Positions 37,141-44,985 of a stretch of 44,985 nucleotides of DNA are shown here, piece by piece (within the stretch, counting starts at the first letter, position 1; each line of letters opens with the position of its first letter). The position numbers were made by a program, and so were the translations under genes. The stretch comes from Candidatus Kuenenia stuttgartensis (GTDB lineage: Bacteria > Planctomycetota > UBA11346): positions 1 to 44,985 of the forward strand of contig CAMCAC010000004.1 of the NCBI GenBank assembly GCA_945872305.1, written 5' to 3'. The notes beneath the pieces were generated by a model that saw only the letters and a list, made by a program, of their open reading frames with translations, made no database searches and was not told the DNA's origin.

Positions 37141-38250
37141 ATGCGCGTGCCCCTCGCCATCACGGTGGTGGTGCTCGCGGGGGCGCTCGCGATCGGGGCG
37201 AATGCCACCCGCTTCATTGGGGCGCCGCCCGTCATCCGCACCAAGCAGTTCGAATTCCTGCCCGATCCCGAGGTCGCCCGCCTGCTCGCCCCCGGCCACG
37301 CGGGGGTTGTGGCCAAGCTGCGCTGGATCGATTCCTTTGCCTGGTTCCAATGGCAGCTCGACCACCCCGGGGAGGCCCGGGTGATGGACGGCCGGTCCGC
37401 CATGGCCCGGCTCTACGACACCCTGGTCGCCCTCGATCCCCGTTTCGAGCCGTTCTATCTCCACGCCAACCTGAATCTGAGTGGTGTGATGGGTCGGCGG
37501 CATGAGGCCGTCTCGATCCTGGCCCGCGGTACCCACGAACTGCCGCAATCGATGGCCCTGTGGCGCAATCTGATCTCGGAACTGGTCGTCTTCTACGACC
37601 TTGAGAAGCGCCATCCGCTCCAGATGGGGGCCATGCTTGATGCCTGGGCCGCCGCCGTCCCCATCGAAGACCGGGCCCAGATCTGGCTGTGGCGACAAGC
37701 GCTGGTCCGGCGCAAGACCCTTGGGCTCGACCAGGTCGACTACTGGGTCGCCCGTCTGGCCGAGACCCCCAAGGGATCGCCCTATGAACCCTTCCTGGTC
37801 GAGGCAGCCCGGGATGCGGCGGCGAGGTTGGCCCAGTCCCGCCTCGACGCGGTGCTTGCCCTGGCCCCGACCGGGGCGACCGAGGCGGCTCTGGCGGATC
37901 CGACGACGATTTCCCGGGCATACCCGGAGGGAATTCCCCCTGGCTACCCGCTGAGAGATGGTCTGCTGATGCCGGATCCGTGGGGGTATCCGTGGCAGGT
38001 GTCCGGAACCGCCGCCCGCAGCGTCGGAATGACCCTGTTGGCTCTGGAACGACAGGTAGCCGGCTGGAACCAGGTCATTGCCGAGAAGGCGAGAGAGCAG
38101 GGACGGCAACCGCTTGATCAAGCCGAGGCCATGATGTGGGCTGGTGAACCCGTGCTCACGGACGGCGCAGTCCTGACCTGGGATGGCCGGGCCCTGGGCC
38201 TTCGTCGTCCCGACGCGCTGGGGCCACCCTGGGACCCACGCTCCCGGTGA
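37141..38250 (+). CDS. membrane-anchored or exported protein linked to the ABC exporter
   Basis: 369 residues, not recognised. It begins with a signal-anchor MRVPLAITVVVLAGALAIGA, so most is probably outside the inner membrane. The next 170 residues are helical and TPR-like in feel (ARLYDTLVALDPRFEPFYLH, HEAVSILARGTHELPQSMAL, WRNLISELVVFYDLEKRH). A later part contains PDPWGYPWQVSGTAARSVG and ALTWDGRALGLRR-like short strands (residues about 330-365). It starts two bases after the permease stop and is likely co-transcribed, hence a possible accessory subunit. There is no enzyme motif. Convergent with a response regulator, six bases apart. Confidence 0.7.
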   Translation: MRVPLAITVVVLAGALAIGANATRFIGAPPVIRTKQFEFLPDPEVARLLAPGHAGVVAKLRWIDSFAWFQWQLDHPGEARVMDGRSAMARLYDTLVALDPRFEPFYLHANLNLSGVMGRRHEAVSILARGTHELPQSMALWRNLISELVVFYDLEKRHPLQMGAMLDAWAAAVPIEDRAQIWLWRQALVRRKTLGLDQVDYWVARLAETPKGSPYEPFLVEAARDAAARLAQSRLDAVLALAPTGATEAALADPTTISRAYPEGIPPGYPLRDGLLMPDPWGYPWQVSGTAARSVGMTLLALERQVAGWNQVIAEKAREQGRQPLDQAEAMMWAGEPVLTDGAVLTWDGRALGLRRPDALGPPWDPRSR

Positions 38251-38256
38251 GTGCGA

Positions 38257-38820
38257 TCAGCGGCCTGACCGTTCCAGGATCTCGTCCATGCGGGTGGCGA
38301 GCGCCCGCCCGGCTGAGGTCGCGGTCACGATAGGCAGGGCATCCCGCCACCAGGCTGCGACATCGGTCAACAGATCGTGGCAGACAGTCCCGTCGGCAGC
38401 CGGGGTGGCCACCCCACGCTGCTGAAGCTCCTCCTCCATGCGGACGATCCGGGCCCAGATCCCCAGCCGGAGCCGCATCTCTTCGTGATGCATCGGCTTA
38501 CGAACATAGTCATTGGCCCCGCTGTGCAGCCCTTCAACGACTTCCGACGGTTCGGTGCGCGATGAAAGCAGGATCACGTAGGTCGGTAACGCCCGCGGTT
38601 GTTGACGAATCCGGCGGCAGACCTCGATACCCGTCATGCCCGGCATCTCCCAGTCGAGGATGGCAAGACGGGGGGCGTCTGGTCGCATGAGGGCTTCCAG
38701 CGCCTGTTCTCCATCCGCCACGGGAAGAGGTTCGTATCCGCATTTGTGGACGAATGTCTCCAAGAGCCGCAAAAACACGGGATTGTCGTCGGCAACCAGG
38801 ATGCGGATGGGGGAGCTCAT
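38257..38820 (-). CDS. response regulator with REC domain and short C-terminal extension
   Basis: 187 residues. REC domain (about 5-125): acidic pocket in ILVADDNPVF, phospho-Asp in LAILDWEMPGMTG, the conserved Thr/Ser in YVILLSSRTE and Lys in YVRKPMHHEEM. The remaining 60 residues are a helical extension (GIWARIVRMEEELQQRGVA, CHDLLTDVAAWWRDALPIVT) with no DNA-binding motif, so output is probably by protein interaction. The ATG at 38820 (MSSPIRIL) is preferred; an upstream ATG at 38841 would add seven residues. It lies 64 bases after the short gene ending the polysaccharide cluster, on the same strand. No histidine kinase is present. Confidence 0.92.
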   Translation of the reverse strand: MSSPIRILVADDNPVFLRLLETFVHKCGYEPLPVADGEQALEALMRPDAPRLAILDWEMPGMTGIEVCRRIRQQPRALPTYVILLSSRTEPSEVVEGLHSGANDYVRKPMHHEEMRLRLGIWARIVRMEEELQQRGVATPAADGTVCHDLLTDVAAWWRDALPIVTATSAGRALATRMDEILERSGR

Positions 38821-38884
38821 GCCTGCATCATACCCGGGCATTGTCGCGCCCGCCAGTCCCCGCGGAGAGACGGGGCAGCCGAGC

Positions 38885-39226
38885 CTATCCGTGCCAACAG
38901 CCACCCCCGGGCGGGACCATTGCCCGGGGAGCGTCGAGAAGGGAGTCGGCAGATGTCACCACCACGGCAGCGGGCTCCAGGGGTTCCGGGACACCGATCA
39001 GGACCACCCCCACCAGCCCAGCGGTCCCAGCAGCGGGGATCCAGCCGGGATCCCGGGTCGCCAGCCACGCAGGACGGCCGGCTGCCGCGCGAAGCAAGGC
39101 CCGGTGGCCGGGCAGGCCGGTGACCAGGACCGCCTCGGTGCCGCGCAGGCGGAGGCGGGCGTCCAGCTCCGCCCGGGACGGATCCTGCCACAGCGCCTCA
39201 TCGATGAGGAGCACCGTCGCCATCAT
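38885..39226 (-). CDS. small protein at the end of the polysaccharide operon
   Basis: 113 residues, not recognised. It starts with ATG at 39226, overlapping the heptosyltransferase stop (ATGA), and reads MMATVLLIDEALWQDPSRAE, ELDARLRLRGTEAVLVTG, PAWLATRDPGWIPAAGTAG, LVGVVLIGVPEPLEPAAVVV. The alternating beta-alpha pattern and the acidic VLLIDE start vaguely resemble a truncated Rossmann/HAD-like fold, but no catalytic set is complete. Codon pattern and the overlap support translation; function unknown. Confidence 0.55.
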   Translation of the reverse strand: MMATVLLIDEALWQDPSRAELDARLRLRGTEAVLVTGLPGHRALLRAAAGRPAWLATRDPGWIPAAGTAGLVGVVLIGVPEPLEPAAVVVTSADSLLDAPRAMVPPGGGCWHG

Positions 39227-40188
39227 GCCCACCAGCGCAGGGACGGGGCCCGGACCGGCTCCGTGGCAACCGCGAGGGCCTCCGCGGTGACCGCGTCCAC
39301 CGGGATGTCGGTGATGGGCCGTGCCTGATCGGTGGTGATCGCCACGGCTCCGGGGCGTTCCCACCACCACAGCCGGAGCAGGGGTTCGCGCCAGGACCGG
39401 CCACCGCGGGGATTGGGGAAGAGGGTGACCATCGGGGCGCCGGACATCTGGGCCAGGTGGCCAGGGCCGCAATCGTTGGCCACCACCACCCGAGCGGCAC
39501 GGGCAAGGGCGATGGTCCGGCGGGGACTTGGCGCCACTTCGAGCCGGATCCCGGAACGCCCGACCAGGGCGGCCTCGGCCTCCGCCGCCTCCCGCGGGCC
39601 GACCACGACCACCGCCGGCACCCCGAGGACCGGCACCAGCCGCTCCGCCAGGGCGAGGTAGTTGGCGAAACCCCACTGTTTTCCCGCGCCTTTGCCCGCA
39701 GGCAGGAGGAGCACGCACGGCTCCGCGACGCCGTCCGCAAGGTCCGCCATCGCCCCGGGCGGGTCGATGATCCCGCCGAAGGGAGCGAGCATCCGACCGA
39801 ATACGAACGGATAGTACGTGTCCTTCATCCGCGGTGCCGATCCATCGAACATCCACCGGGTCCACCAGGTGGCGAATCCTGCCCGTCGGGCGCCACGGCA
39901 GCGGTGCACCCGCCACGCGGCCCGGAATGAGCTCGCGCGCAGGGTCACCGCCCAGGCAGGAACCTCCTCGACGACGAGCCGGGTCTGACCAGCCGCATCG
40001 TCGTCCGCCAGGATCTCGACCCGGTCCGCGGCGCCCAGATCGGCAAGGATCCGCACGAAGGGATGCGGCGCGGCCACCACGATGCGGTCCGCGCCGAGCC
40101 GGCGCAGGGCATGCAGGACCGGCACCTGGACCATGAGGTCCCCGAAGGAATCGCCGCGCTGCATGGGCAGGACGAGGGCGCTGGTCAT
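39223..40188 (-). CDS. glycosyltransferase family 9 (heptosyltransferase-like)
   Basis: 321-residue GT-B enzyme of family 9, which adds heptose to the LPS inner core from ADP-heptose. Family marks: N-terminal RGDSFGDLMVQVPVLHALRR (GD-x5-P-x-L), the middle CVLLLPAGKGAGKQWGFAN with LALAERLVPVLG, and the diagnostic C-terminal VVANDCGPGHLAQMSGAPMV (ND-x-GP-x-H). Length is typical. It overlaps both neighbours by four bases. Sugar specificity cannot be settled from sequence, but heptosyltransferase-type enzymes imply an outer membrane with LPS-like core. Confidence 0.88.
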   Translation of the reverse strand: MTSALVLPMQRGDSFGDLMVQVPVLHALRRLGADRIVVAAPHPFVRILADLGAADRVEILADDDAAGQTRLVVEEVPAWAVTLRASSFRAAWRVHRCRGARRAGFATWWTRWMFDGSAPRMKDTYYPFVFGRMLAPFGGIIDPPGAMADLADGVAEPCVLLLPAGKGAGKQWGFANYLALAERLVPVLGVPAVVVVGPREAAEAEAALVGRSGIRLEVAPSPRRTIALARAARVVVANDCGPGHLAQMSGAPMVTLFPNPRGGRSWREPLLRLWWWERPGAVAITTDQARPITDIPVDAVTAEALAVATEPVRAPSLRWWA

Positions 40189-41222
40189 GGGGCTCCCAAG
40201 GCGGTACGCAGAGCATGGAACGCGGGTCGGCGCCGGCCATCCCGGTGGTCCACCAGTCCGTAGCCGGCGGCCAGGAGCTGCCAGTGGTAGACCCGTTCCA
40301 CCCGCTGCGATGCGGCGGCGATGCGCAGGAAGGCTGCGGTGTGGGCCGCTGCCGTCGCTTCATCCACGCATTCGGCGTGGCTGGTCGGGGCGAAGGGGCC
40401 TTGTCCAGCCAGGGGCCAGTTGAATTCCGTGATCCACAGCCGGCGCCCGGTATGGGGACTGGCGGCGAGCAAGGCATCGATGCAGCGGATCTTGCCTGCC
40501 AGATCCAGGCCGAATTGACGGCCATCCGGACCGCCGCGCCGGTCCACGTACAGGGCGACCGCGGCGCCGTCGCAGCGAATGGCCTGCCCGTGGATCAGGG
40601 AGCGGGCCACCGCCAGCGGCTCGAAATCAATGGTCGATGAACCGAGGATGGGCAGGTCTGACGCATGCCGTCGATGCCAGCGGACCGCTTCCGCCACGAG
40701 CGGCAGGCTTTCGCCGACCGTGGCGCAGCCCCATTTCAGCCGGTTCACCGCCTGGCAGGCCTGGACCGCCTCGATCCACCGGTCCCGCAAGGCGTAGAAG
40801 CGCGCGAGCCCCGCCCGCCACCGTCGCGGATCCACCACCGCGCCGCGGTCCTGGACCAGCACGGCCAACGCCGGCCGGCCGATCAGCGCCAGGGCAGCCA
40901 CCAGTTCCCGCCAGCGGTGGATGCGCCGCCATTCGAATCGGACGAGCACATGCCGGCAGCCGAGCTCATCAAGCAGATCGCGGATCCGCAGGGGATCCTG
41001 GTCCAGCGGCGAAATGCCCACGCCCAGGGTGCAGACCGGGGCGGGCGGCGGGGCGACGGCCGCAGCCGCGGCGGCGGGCGCCGCCACCGCAGACCCGGCC
41101 AGCGCCGCCAGCCAATCGCCCCAGGCTCCGGCGCGCAGGGAACGGCGCAGATCCCGGTCACGGACGCGCAGCGGCTGATCGCTCAGGGGATCCCAGGGCA
41201 GCGGTGCCGGATTCCGGGTCAT
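40185..41222 (-). CDS. TIM-barrel glycosidase-like protein of the polysaccharide cluster
   Basis: 345 residues. After a leader with an Ala-rich hydrophobic stretch (AALAGSAVAAPAAAAAAV, about residues 40-60) the rest reads as a TIM barrel: VCTLGVGISPLDQDPLRIR, HVLVRFEWRRIHRWREL, ALAVLVQDRGAVVDPR, NRLKWGCATVGESLPLV (acid/base-like region), ILGSSTIDFEPLAVA, and RRLWITEFNWPLAGQGPF, in which WITEFNWP is placed like the nucleophile Glu of clan GH-A enzymes. It may trim, or have lost activity and bind, a surface glycan. The ATG at 41222 overlaps the kinase stop. Position between a LPS kinase and a heptosyltransferase supports a role in core assembly. Confidence 0.65.
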   Translation of the reverse strand: MTRNPAPLPWDPLSDQPLRVRDRDLRRSLRAGAWGDWLAALAGSAVAAPAAAAAAVAPPPAPVCTLGVGISPLDQDPLRIRDLLDELGCRHVLVRFEWRRIHRWRELVAALALIGRPALAVLVQDRGAVVDPRRWRAGLARFYALRDRWIEAVQACQAVNRLKWGCATVGESLPLVAEAVRWHRRHASDLPILGSSTIDFEPLAVARSLIHGQAIRCDGAAVALYVDRRGGPDGRQFGLDLAGKIRCIDALLAASPHTGRRLWITEFNWPLAGQGPFAPTSHAECVDEATAAAHTAAFLRIAAASQRVERVYHWQLLAAGYGLVDHRDGRRRPAFHALRTALGAP

Positions 41223-41995
41223 GCCCGCCACCGGGCTGCCATCGCCCGCCGCCAGCCGCGCGTGCGCCGTTGCACCCGAGAAGCATGCAGCCAGGCCCCG
41301 CGCCCGGCAGCCCAGCCGGCCACCGTTTCGGCAAGGCCGAGGCCGGTGGCGTCGGCGAAGCCCCGGAGCAGGGCCAGGGTCCGTTCCGGAGTGCTGCCGG
41401 CGAGACGGGCGAGGGCGCCGGGACCGAGCCGGCCATCGCCCGGGGCGAGGAACGCGATGCGATTGAGATCGACCAGGTGCCAGGCGGGTTCCACCCCGGC
41501 CTCGGCACCCCACAGCAGATTTCCCGGACTGAGGTCCCGGTGCAACACACCCGCCGCCTGGAACCGGGCGATGGCTCCGCCGGCCGCGGCCAGGGCGGCT
41601 TCCCAACCGGGAGCATCCCCTCGCAGCCAGTCCCGGAGGCGCGGCAGCTCCGGGACGGACCGGCAGGCGTAGGCACAGGCCCGGATGCCCGGACCGCAGC
41701 GATCCTCGGCCCACCCCAGGGGCTCAGGAGTGGGGACGCCGCGCCGGCGCAATGCACTGGCGATGGCGAAGGACCGTCGGGCCTTGCTCCCGCGCCAACG
41801 GTCCAGCACCCAGCCGCCCAGGGTGGCGCCGAAGCGTTTGACCACTGCGGGTCCCGCCGGGCTGTCGGTGATCCACAACACATTGCGGGCGCGATGCAGC
41901 ACCGCGGCGGATGGCGGCCGGTGATCAAGTTGGCCGAGCAGCCAGGGGCCCAGGTCCCCGGGCAGGCCCGGTCCGCATCCCACCGCACGGCTCAT
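41219..41995 (-). CDS. lipopolysaccharide kinase (WaaP/InaA/Kdo-kinase family)
   Basis: 258 residues with a eukaryotic-like kinase core: AVVKRFGATLGG (ATP lysine), a segment TPEPLGWAEDRCGPG, catalytic loop GVLHRDLSPGNLLWG and metal-binding DLNRI in WHLVDLNRIAFLAP. The form HRDLSxxN with DLN is that of WaaP/RfaP-like and Kdo kinases, which phosphorylate LPS core sugars. The ATG at 41995 (MSRAVGCG) is taken; GTG 42013 or ATG 42028 would overlap the end of the glycosyltransferase gene by 8 or 23 bases. Neighbouring genes support envelope glycan modification. Confidence 0.82.
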   Translation of the reverse strand: MSRAVGCGPGLPGDLGPWLLGQLDHRPPSAAVLHRARNVLWITDSPAGPAVVKRFGATLGGWVLDRWRGSKARRSFAIASALRRRGVPTPEPLGWAEDRCGPGIRACAYACRSVPELPRLRDWLRGDAPGWEAALAAAGGAIARFQAAGVLHRDLSPGNLLWGAEAGVEPAWHLVDLNRIAFLAPGDGRLGPGALARLAGSTPERTLALLRGFADATGLGLAETVAGWAAGRGAWLHASRVQRRTRGWRRAMAARWRA

Positions 41996-42005
41996 GGGCG
42001 AATCG

Positions 42006-43181
42006 TCAGACACGCCGGGCCGCGGCAAGGCGGTCGGCCCGCCAGGCGGCGGCTTCGGCGAGGACCGCCCGGGAGCGGGCCATCCCGACCTCGATCCGGT
42101 TGGCGACGGCCGCCGCCCGGGATGGGTCCCGGGCGGCCATGGCGGCGCCGGGGGCGCACCAACGGACCAGTGCCCCGGCGATCGCTTCCCCGTCGCAGGT
42201 CCACGGCAGCACCGTTCCGCAGGCCTCGTCCAGGACTTCGCACCCGCCGTTGCCGTCGGTGGTGATCACCGGCAGGCCGCAGGCCAGGGCCTCGACCGTG
42301 GTGTTGGCGAAGGGATCGTAGAGGGTCGGCAGCAGATAGACGTCGGCGGCGGCGTAGCAGGCCTCCACATCGCGGCGGCCCCCGGCGAACACCACCCGGT
42401 CCCCCAACCCCAGGGCGGCGGCACGGCGCCGCCAGCCGGGGATGTCCCCGTCGAAGCCCGCCACAGCCAGCTTCGCAGCGGGGAAACGGGATGCGACCCG
42501 GGCCAGACCATCAAGGACCCGGTCGAGGCCTTTGCGGGCGTAATTGGACCCGAGGAACAGAAGCACGGTGTCGTCGGCCGAGAATCCCCACTCCCGGCGC
42601 AGGGCCGCCCCGGAGCCGGTACGCAGGGCCGGATCGAAGCGGACCGTGTCCACGGCATTGTGGACGACCCGGACGCGCTCCCTGGGGCAGCCATACCGCC
42701 GGACCACCTCGTCGGCGATCATCCGGCTGTTGGCGATGACGAATGGCGTTCCGTCCGGGCCCAGGGCCCGCCGTTCGATGGCCAGGCAGATCCGGTCTGC
42801 GATCGCATCGCGCCCAAGCCAGCGCTGCCAGGCCGGGCGATCCGCGGGCATGGCCCGCTCCAGATACAGGGCCCAGGTCCCGCCGCCCAGACGGACCACA
42901 TCCTGGCTCCAGGTCCGGCCGAGACCGAGGACCACGTCATAGGCATGGTCCGCGCAGTGGGTCTCCACCGCCCGGGCGAACCGCCACAGCCGATGACCGC
43001 GGCCCAGGGCCCAGCCCCCCAGGCGGACGAAACGCACCGCCGGATGGGGCGCCTCCGCATGGCTGCGGCAGAGCACGGTGACCTCATGGCCCTCCCGGGC
43101 GAGGTCCGCCGCCAGATAATCGAGGTAGCGTTCAGTACCGCCGCTGCGGGCATGGCGCAAATGATGGATGCAGACGCGCAT
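42006..43181 (-). CDS. glycosyltransferase family 4
   Basis: 391-residue GT-B glycosyltransferase. N-terminal acceptor domain MRVCIHHLRHARSGGTERYL, then ANSRMIADEVVRRYG and VHNAVDTVRFDP at the domain hinge; C-terminal donor domain VLLFLGSNYARKGLDRVLDG, VVFAGGRRDVEACYAAADVYLLPTLYDPFANTTVEALACG-type retaining EX7E signature (here split: YLLPTLYDPFANTT and VEALACGLPVITT). The ATG at 43181 shares a base with the upstream stop (TGATG). Such enzymes extend LPS core or O-antigen chains; the sugar is not readable. Convincing family member of normal length. Confidence 0.93.
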   Translation of the reverse strand: MRVCIHHLRHARSGGTERYLDYLAADLAREGHEVTVLCRSHAEAPHPAVRFVRLGGWALGRGHRLWRFARAVETHCADHAYDVVLGLGRTWSQDVVRLGGGTWALYLERAMPADRPAWQRWLGRDAIADRICLAIERRALGPDGTPFVIANSRMIADEVVRRYGCPRERVRVVHNAVDTVRFDPALRTGSGAALRREWGFSADDTVLLFLGSNYARKGLDRVLDGLARVASRFPAAKLAVAGFDGDIPGWRRRAAALGLGDRVVFAGGRRDVEACYAAADVYLLPTLYDPFANTTVEALACGLPVITTDGNGGCEVLDEACGTVLPWTCDGEAIAGALVRWCAPGAAMAARDPSRAAAVANRIEVGMARSRAVLAEAAAWRADRLAAARRV

Positions 43182-44161
43182 CAGGTGCCCCGCAGACAGT
43201 CGAGCCAAGCCTGTGCACAGACACGGATATCATGGTCGCGCTCGATGGCCGCACGGCCGGCGGCGCCGATGCGGCGACGGAGGTCGTGGTCGGCGGCGAG
43301 CCTGCCGATCGCGCCGGTCCAGTCGCCGCCATGGACCAACTCGCCCCTCCCATCCACGAGCAGCTCGCGACTCGCACCGACACCGTCGCCGATGGTGGCG
43401 ACACCGCACGCCTGGTACTGCAATGCCTTGATCGGGGACTTGCCCCGGGCGAATTCGTCGTCGGGAAGCGGGAGCACGCCGATGTCGAGCGCCTGGACGA
43501 ATGGAATCTCGGCGTCGGGGGTCCAGGGAGTCCAGGCGAAGCCAGGGATTCCATCCATTCCGGGATCGCGGCCACACAAGGCCCGCAAGTGGATCCGTGG
43601 GTTGGCGGCGGCGGTGGACGCCAGGACCCCGGCGATCCTGGCCAGGAATGGCAGGTTGCCCGGGGCGCCGGCCCAGCCGATGACGATGTTCCCGTCGTCA
43701 GGCCTGGGTGATGGACGCCAGTGGTCCACATCCAGCGCCATGCCGATGACCCGCACCCGGCCTCCCCAAGCGGCCAGGCGGTCGGCGATCACGCGGTTGG
43801 ACGCCACGCACAGATCCGCATGCCGGCAGATCGAGCGGAAGCGCGAGGAGAGGCGCAATCGCGTGGGCCAGGAGAACGGCCGGCCAGGTCGGCTCCAGGT
43901 CGCATCGTCGAGATCGAAGATCATGCGGCCTCCCGCACGACGGACCAAACCCACATCACGGCTTGGAAGAAGCGTCTTTTGCACGATCACCGTATCGAAG
44001 GGACCCGCTGCGACGAGACGGTCCACCGAGCCCGGGCCCCAGAAGATCTCTGCGGAAACCCCGGCCTCGCCCCAGATCCCGAGATACTGGGACACCCTGA
44101 AACGGGTGCTCGCATAGGTCGCTGGGTCACCGATGGACAGGACGGCGAGCCGCATGGTCAT
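43181..44161 (-). CDS. glycosyltransferase (GT-B, group 1-like)
   Basis: 326 residues. N-terminus MTMRLAVLSIGDPATYASTR followed by RVSQYLGIWGEAGVSAEIF; middle AGGRMIFDLDDATWSRPGR and VCVASNRVIADRL-like (LCVASNRVIADRLAAWGG); C-terminal domain IVIGWAGAPGNLPFLARIAG, VLPLPDDEFARGKSPIKALQ and CGVATIGDGVGASRELLVDG. The last two blocks match the donor-binding end of GT-B retaining glycosyltransferases in which the 'KxPxK..QY.A.G.P' pattern is typical. ATG 44161 overlaps the ligase stop by four bases; ATG 44155 (MRLAV) is the alternative. Confidence 0.88.
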   Translation of the reverse strand: MTMRLAVLSIGDPATYASTRFRVSQYLGIWGEAGVSAEIFWGPGSVDRLVAAGPFDTVIVQKTLLPSRDVGLVRRAGGRMIFDLDDATWSRPGRPFSWPTRLRLSSRFRSICRHADLCVASNRVIADRLAAWGGRVRVIGMALDVDHWRPSPRPDDGNIVIGWAGAPGNLPFLARIAGVLASTAAANPRIHLRALCGRDPGMDGIPGFAWTPWTPDAEIPFVQALDIGVLPLPDDEFARGKSPIKALQYQACGVATIGDGVGASRELLVDGRGELVHGGDWTGAIGRLAADHDLRRRIGAAGRAAIERDHDIRVCAQAWLDCLRGT

Positions 44162-44985
44162 CGTGGCAGTCCCACCGAGGTGGGTTCCGGCCGAACGGCG
44201 ATGACGGCGGTCGCGGCAAGCAGCAACATAGCCGTCTCGTTGATCCGCAGATGGAAGCAGGTCGCATCGAATGTCGATCCGATGAGGTACATCGCGAGCA
44301 GGCCGACACCTATCGGTGCGAACCGGCTGCTCCACACCGTGCGGATGAGGCAGGTCATCCACGCCACAGCGGCGACCAGCGCCGGGAGTCCATAGAACAC
44401 GGCAACGCCGAGAAATGCATTATGCGGATGGATGAAACGTTCGGGCGTAGGTACACCGTAAAGGGTCTGCCACCGCTCACCGATGGTGGCCGGCCAACGC
44501 CCGGACCCGCCAAGACCCAGGAGCGGATGATCAATAATCAGGCTGACACTCGCCTTCCAAAGCGGAATGCGCGGGTCGTTGGCCTGGAACAAGGATGCAA
44601 CACGGTCCGGCGTCTGTGAGTACATCACAGCAATGCCTCCCACCAAGGCCAGGATCGACACGGCTGCGGGGATCAGGAACCCCCGGGCCGGCGCCTTGCC
44701 CCGGACGAGGAAGATCGCCCACAGGGCGAAGCCGACCGCCGCCGCGATCACCGCCGTGCGCGACTGCGACAGCACCGAAGCAACGACCAGCAGAAGCAGG
44801 ATCAGGACCACCGACATGGTCCAGATCCTGGCGCGCACCTCGAACAGGGTGCGAACCGACGGCAGAAGGGCCATGAGTGCGAGGGCGGCCATGGAAAGCG
44901 CCACGCCGTTGGAGGTCCAGTGCGGGAAGGACCCGGTGGCCGGAGCGAAGCGGCGACCGGCCGACGATACCGCCAAGGGCATGGA
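44158..44985 (-). CDS. O-antigen ligase/Wzy family membrane protein (N-terminus missing)
   Basis: At least 275 residues of a polytopic membrane protein; the 5' part runs past the right edge of the window, so the true start is not visible. Hydrophobic spans include VALSMAALALMALLPSV, WTMSVVLILLLLVVASVLS, AVIAAAVGFALWAIFLV and GFLIPAAVSILALVGGIAV. The periplasmic loop holds RIPLWKASVSLIIDHPLLGLG and HPHNAFLGVAVFYGL, the Wzy_C (O-antigen ligase) pattern with a conserved Arg-x-x-W and HN. It would join or polymerise O-antigen units on the periplasmic side. It overlaps the next gene by four bases, starting the visible operon. Confidence 0.88.
   Translation of the reverse strand, partial: SMPLAVSSAGRRFAPATGSFPHWTSNGVALSMAALALMALLPSVRTLFEVRARIWTMSVVLILLLLVVASVLSQSRTAVIAAAVGFALWAIFLVRGKAPARGFLIPAAVSILALVGGIAVMYSQTPDRVASLFQANDPRIPLWKASVSLIIDHPLLGLGGSGRWPATIGERWQTLYGVPTPERFIHPHNAFLGVAVFYGLPALVAAVAWMTCLIRTVWSSRFAPIGVGLLAMYLIGSTFDATCFHLRINETAMLLLAATAVIAVRPEPTSVGLPR

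Noticed and set aside
1-44985. Search for CRISPR arrays, insertion sequences, integrases and tRNA genes.
   Set aside because: No regularly spaced repeats with unique spacers, no transposase or integrase product, and no cloverleaf with a T-arm signature were seen.

Overview
The window is a very GC-rich piece of a Gram-negative bacterial chromosome, densely packed with genes, many of which overlap by 1 to 4 bases (ATGA/GTGA junctions). The best guess is a PVC-group bacterium, probably Planctomycetota or a relative. This rests on the order polA-coaE-rho (adjacent genes in Chlamydia), secreted HEAT-type proteins, a transmembrane Ser/Thr kinase, and a cluster of interspersed palindromes of the kind found between PVC genes. 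There is no rRNA, tRNA, IS element or CRISPR array, and no taxonomic marker that settles the assignment.

Layout. 1-4264: clpX (cut by the window edge) and clpP on the minus strand; diverging from them a secreted HEAT-repeat protein, a YggS-type PLP protein and a SprT-like metallopeptidase. 4265-4705: non-coding, with an AT-rich patch flanked by two DnaA-box-like sequences. 4706-6744: ECF sigma factor coupled to a membrane protein that is probably its regulator. 6745-9104 (minus): trmD, an unrecognised protein, and a small protein with an SH3/Sm-like N-terminus and a Myb/HTH-like segment. 9181-14278: polA followed by one gene in which dephospho-CoA kinase (CoaE) is fused to transcription terminator Rho. 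14340-16565: a small secreted protein and a fatty-acid desaturase. 16629-20008: a thiamin locus with a TPP riboswitch controlling an SSS-family transporter, divergent tenA-thiD, and a NIF3/CutA-like small protein. 20009-20453: hairpins and PVC-type palindromic repeats. 20454-21361: TXNDC17-like thioredoxin and smpB. 22180-24803: fused FeoA-FeoB and a Cys-rich accessory peptide. 24800-27109: OxyR-type operator, ahpC, ahpF. 27168-32122 (minus): MORN-redoxin lipoprotein, Ser/Thr kinase, NfeD, flotillin. 32210-34687: GH2 glycosidase, CysO-like sulfur carrier, small membrane protein. 34805-38250: DedA protein, ABC ATPase, ABC permease, large exported or anchored protein. 38257-38820: response regulator. 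38885-44985 (minus): surface polysaccharide/LPS-core operon with O-antigen ligase, three glycosyltransferases, a WaaP-type kinase and a TIM-barrel glycosidase-like protein.

The most unusual item is the CoaE-Rho fusion. Next come the riboswitch with a visible Shine-Dalgarno-blocking hairpin, the three-quarter-perfect OxyR box before ahpC, the CysO-like carrier capped by an Arg after its Gly-Gly tail, and a recurrent use of strong GC hairpins without a U-tract at gene ends. All of this is by reading alone; no alignment or database search was run.
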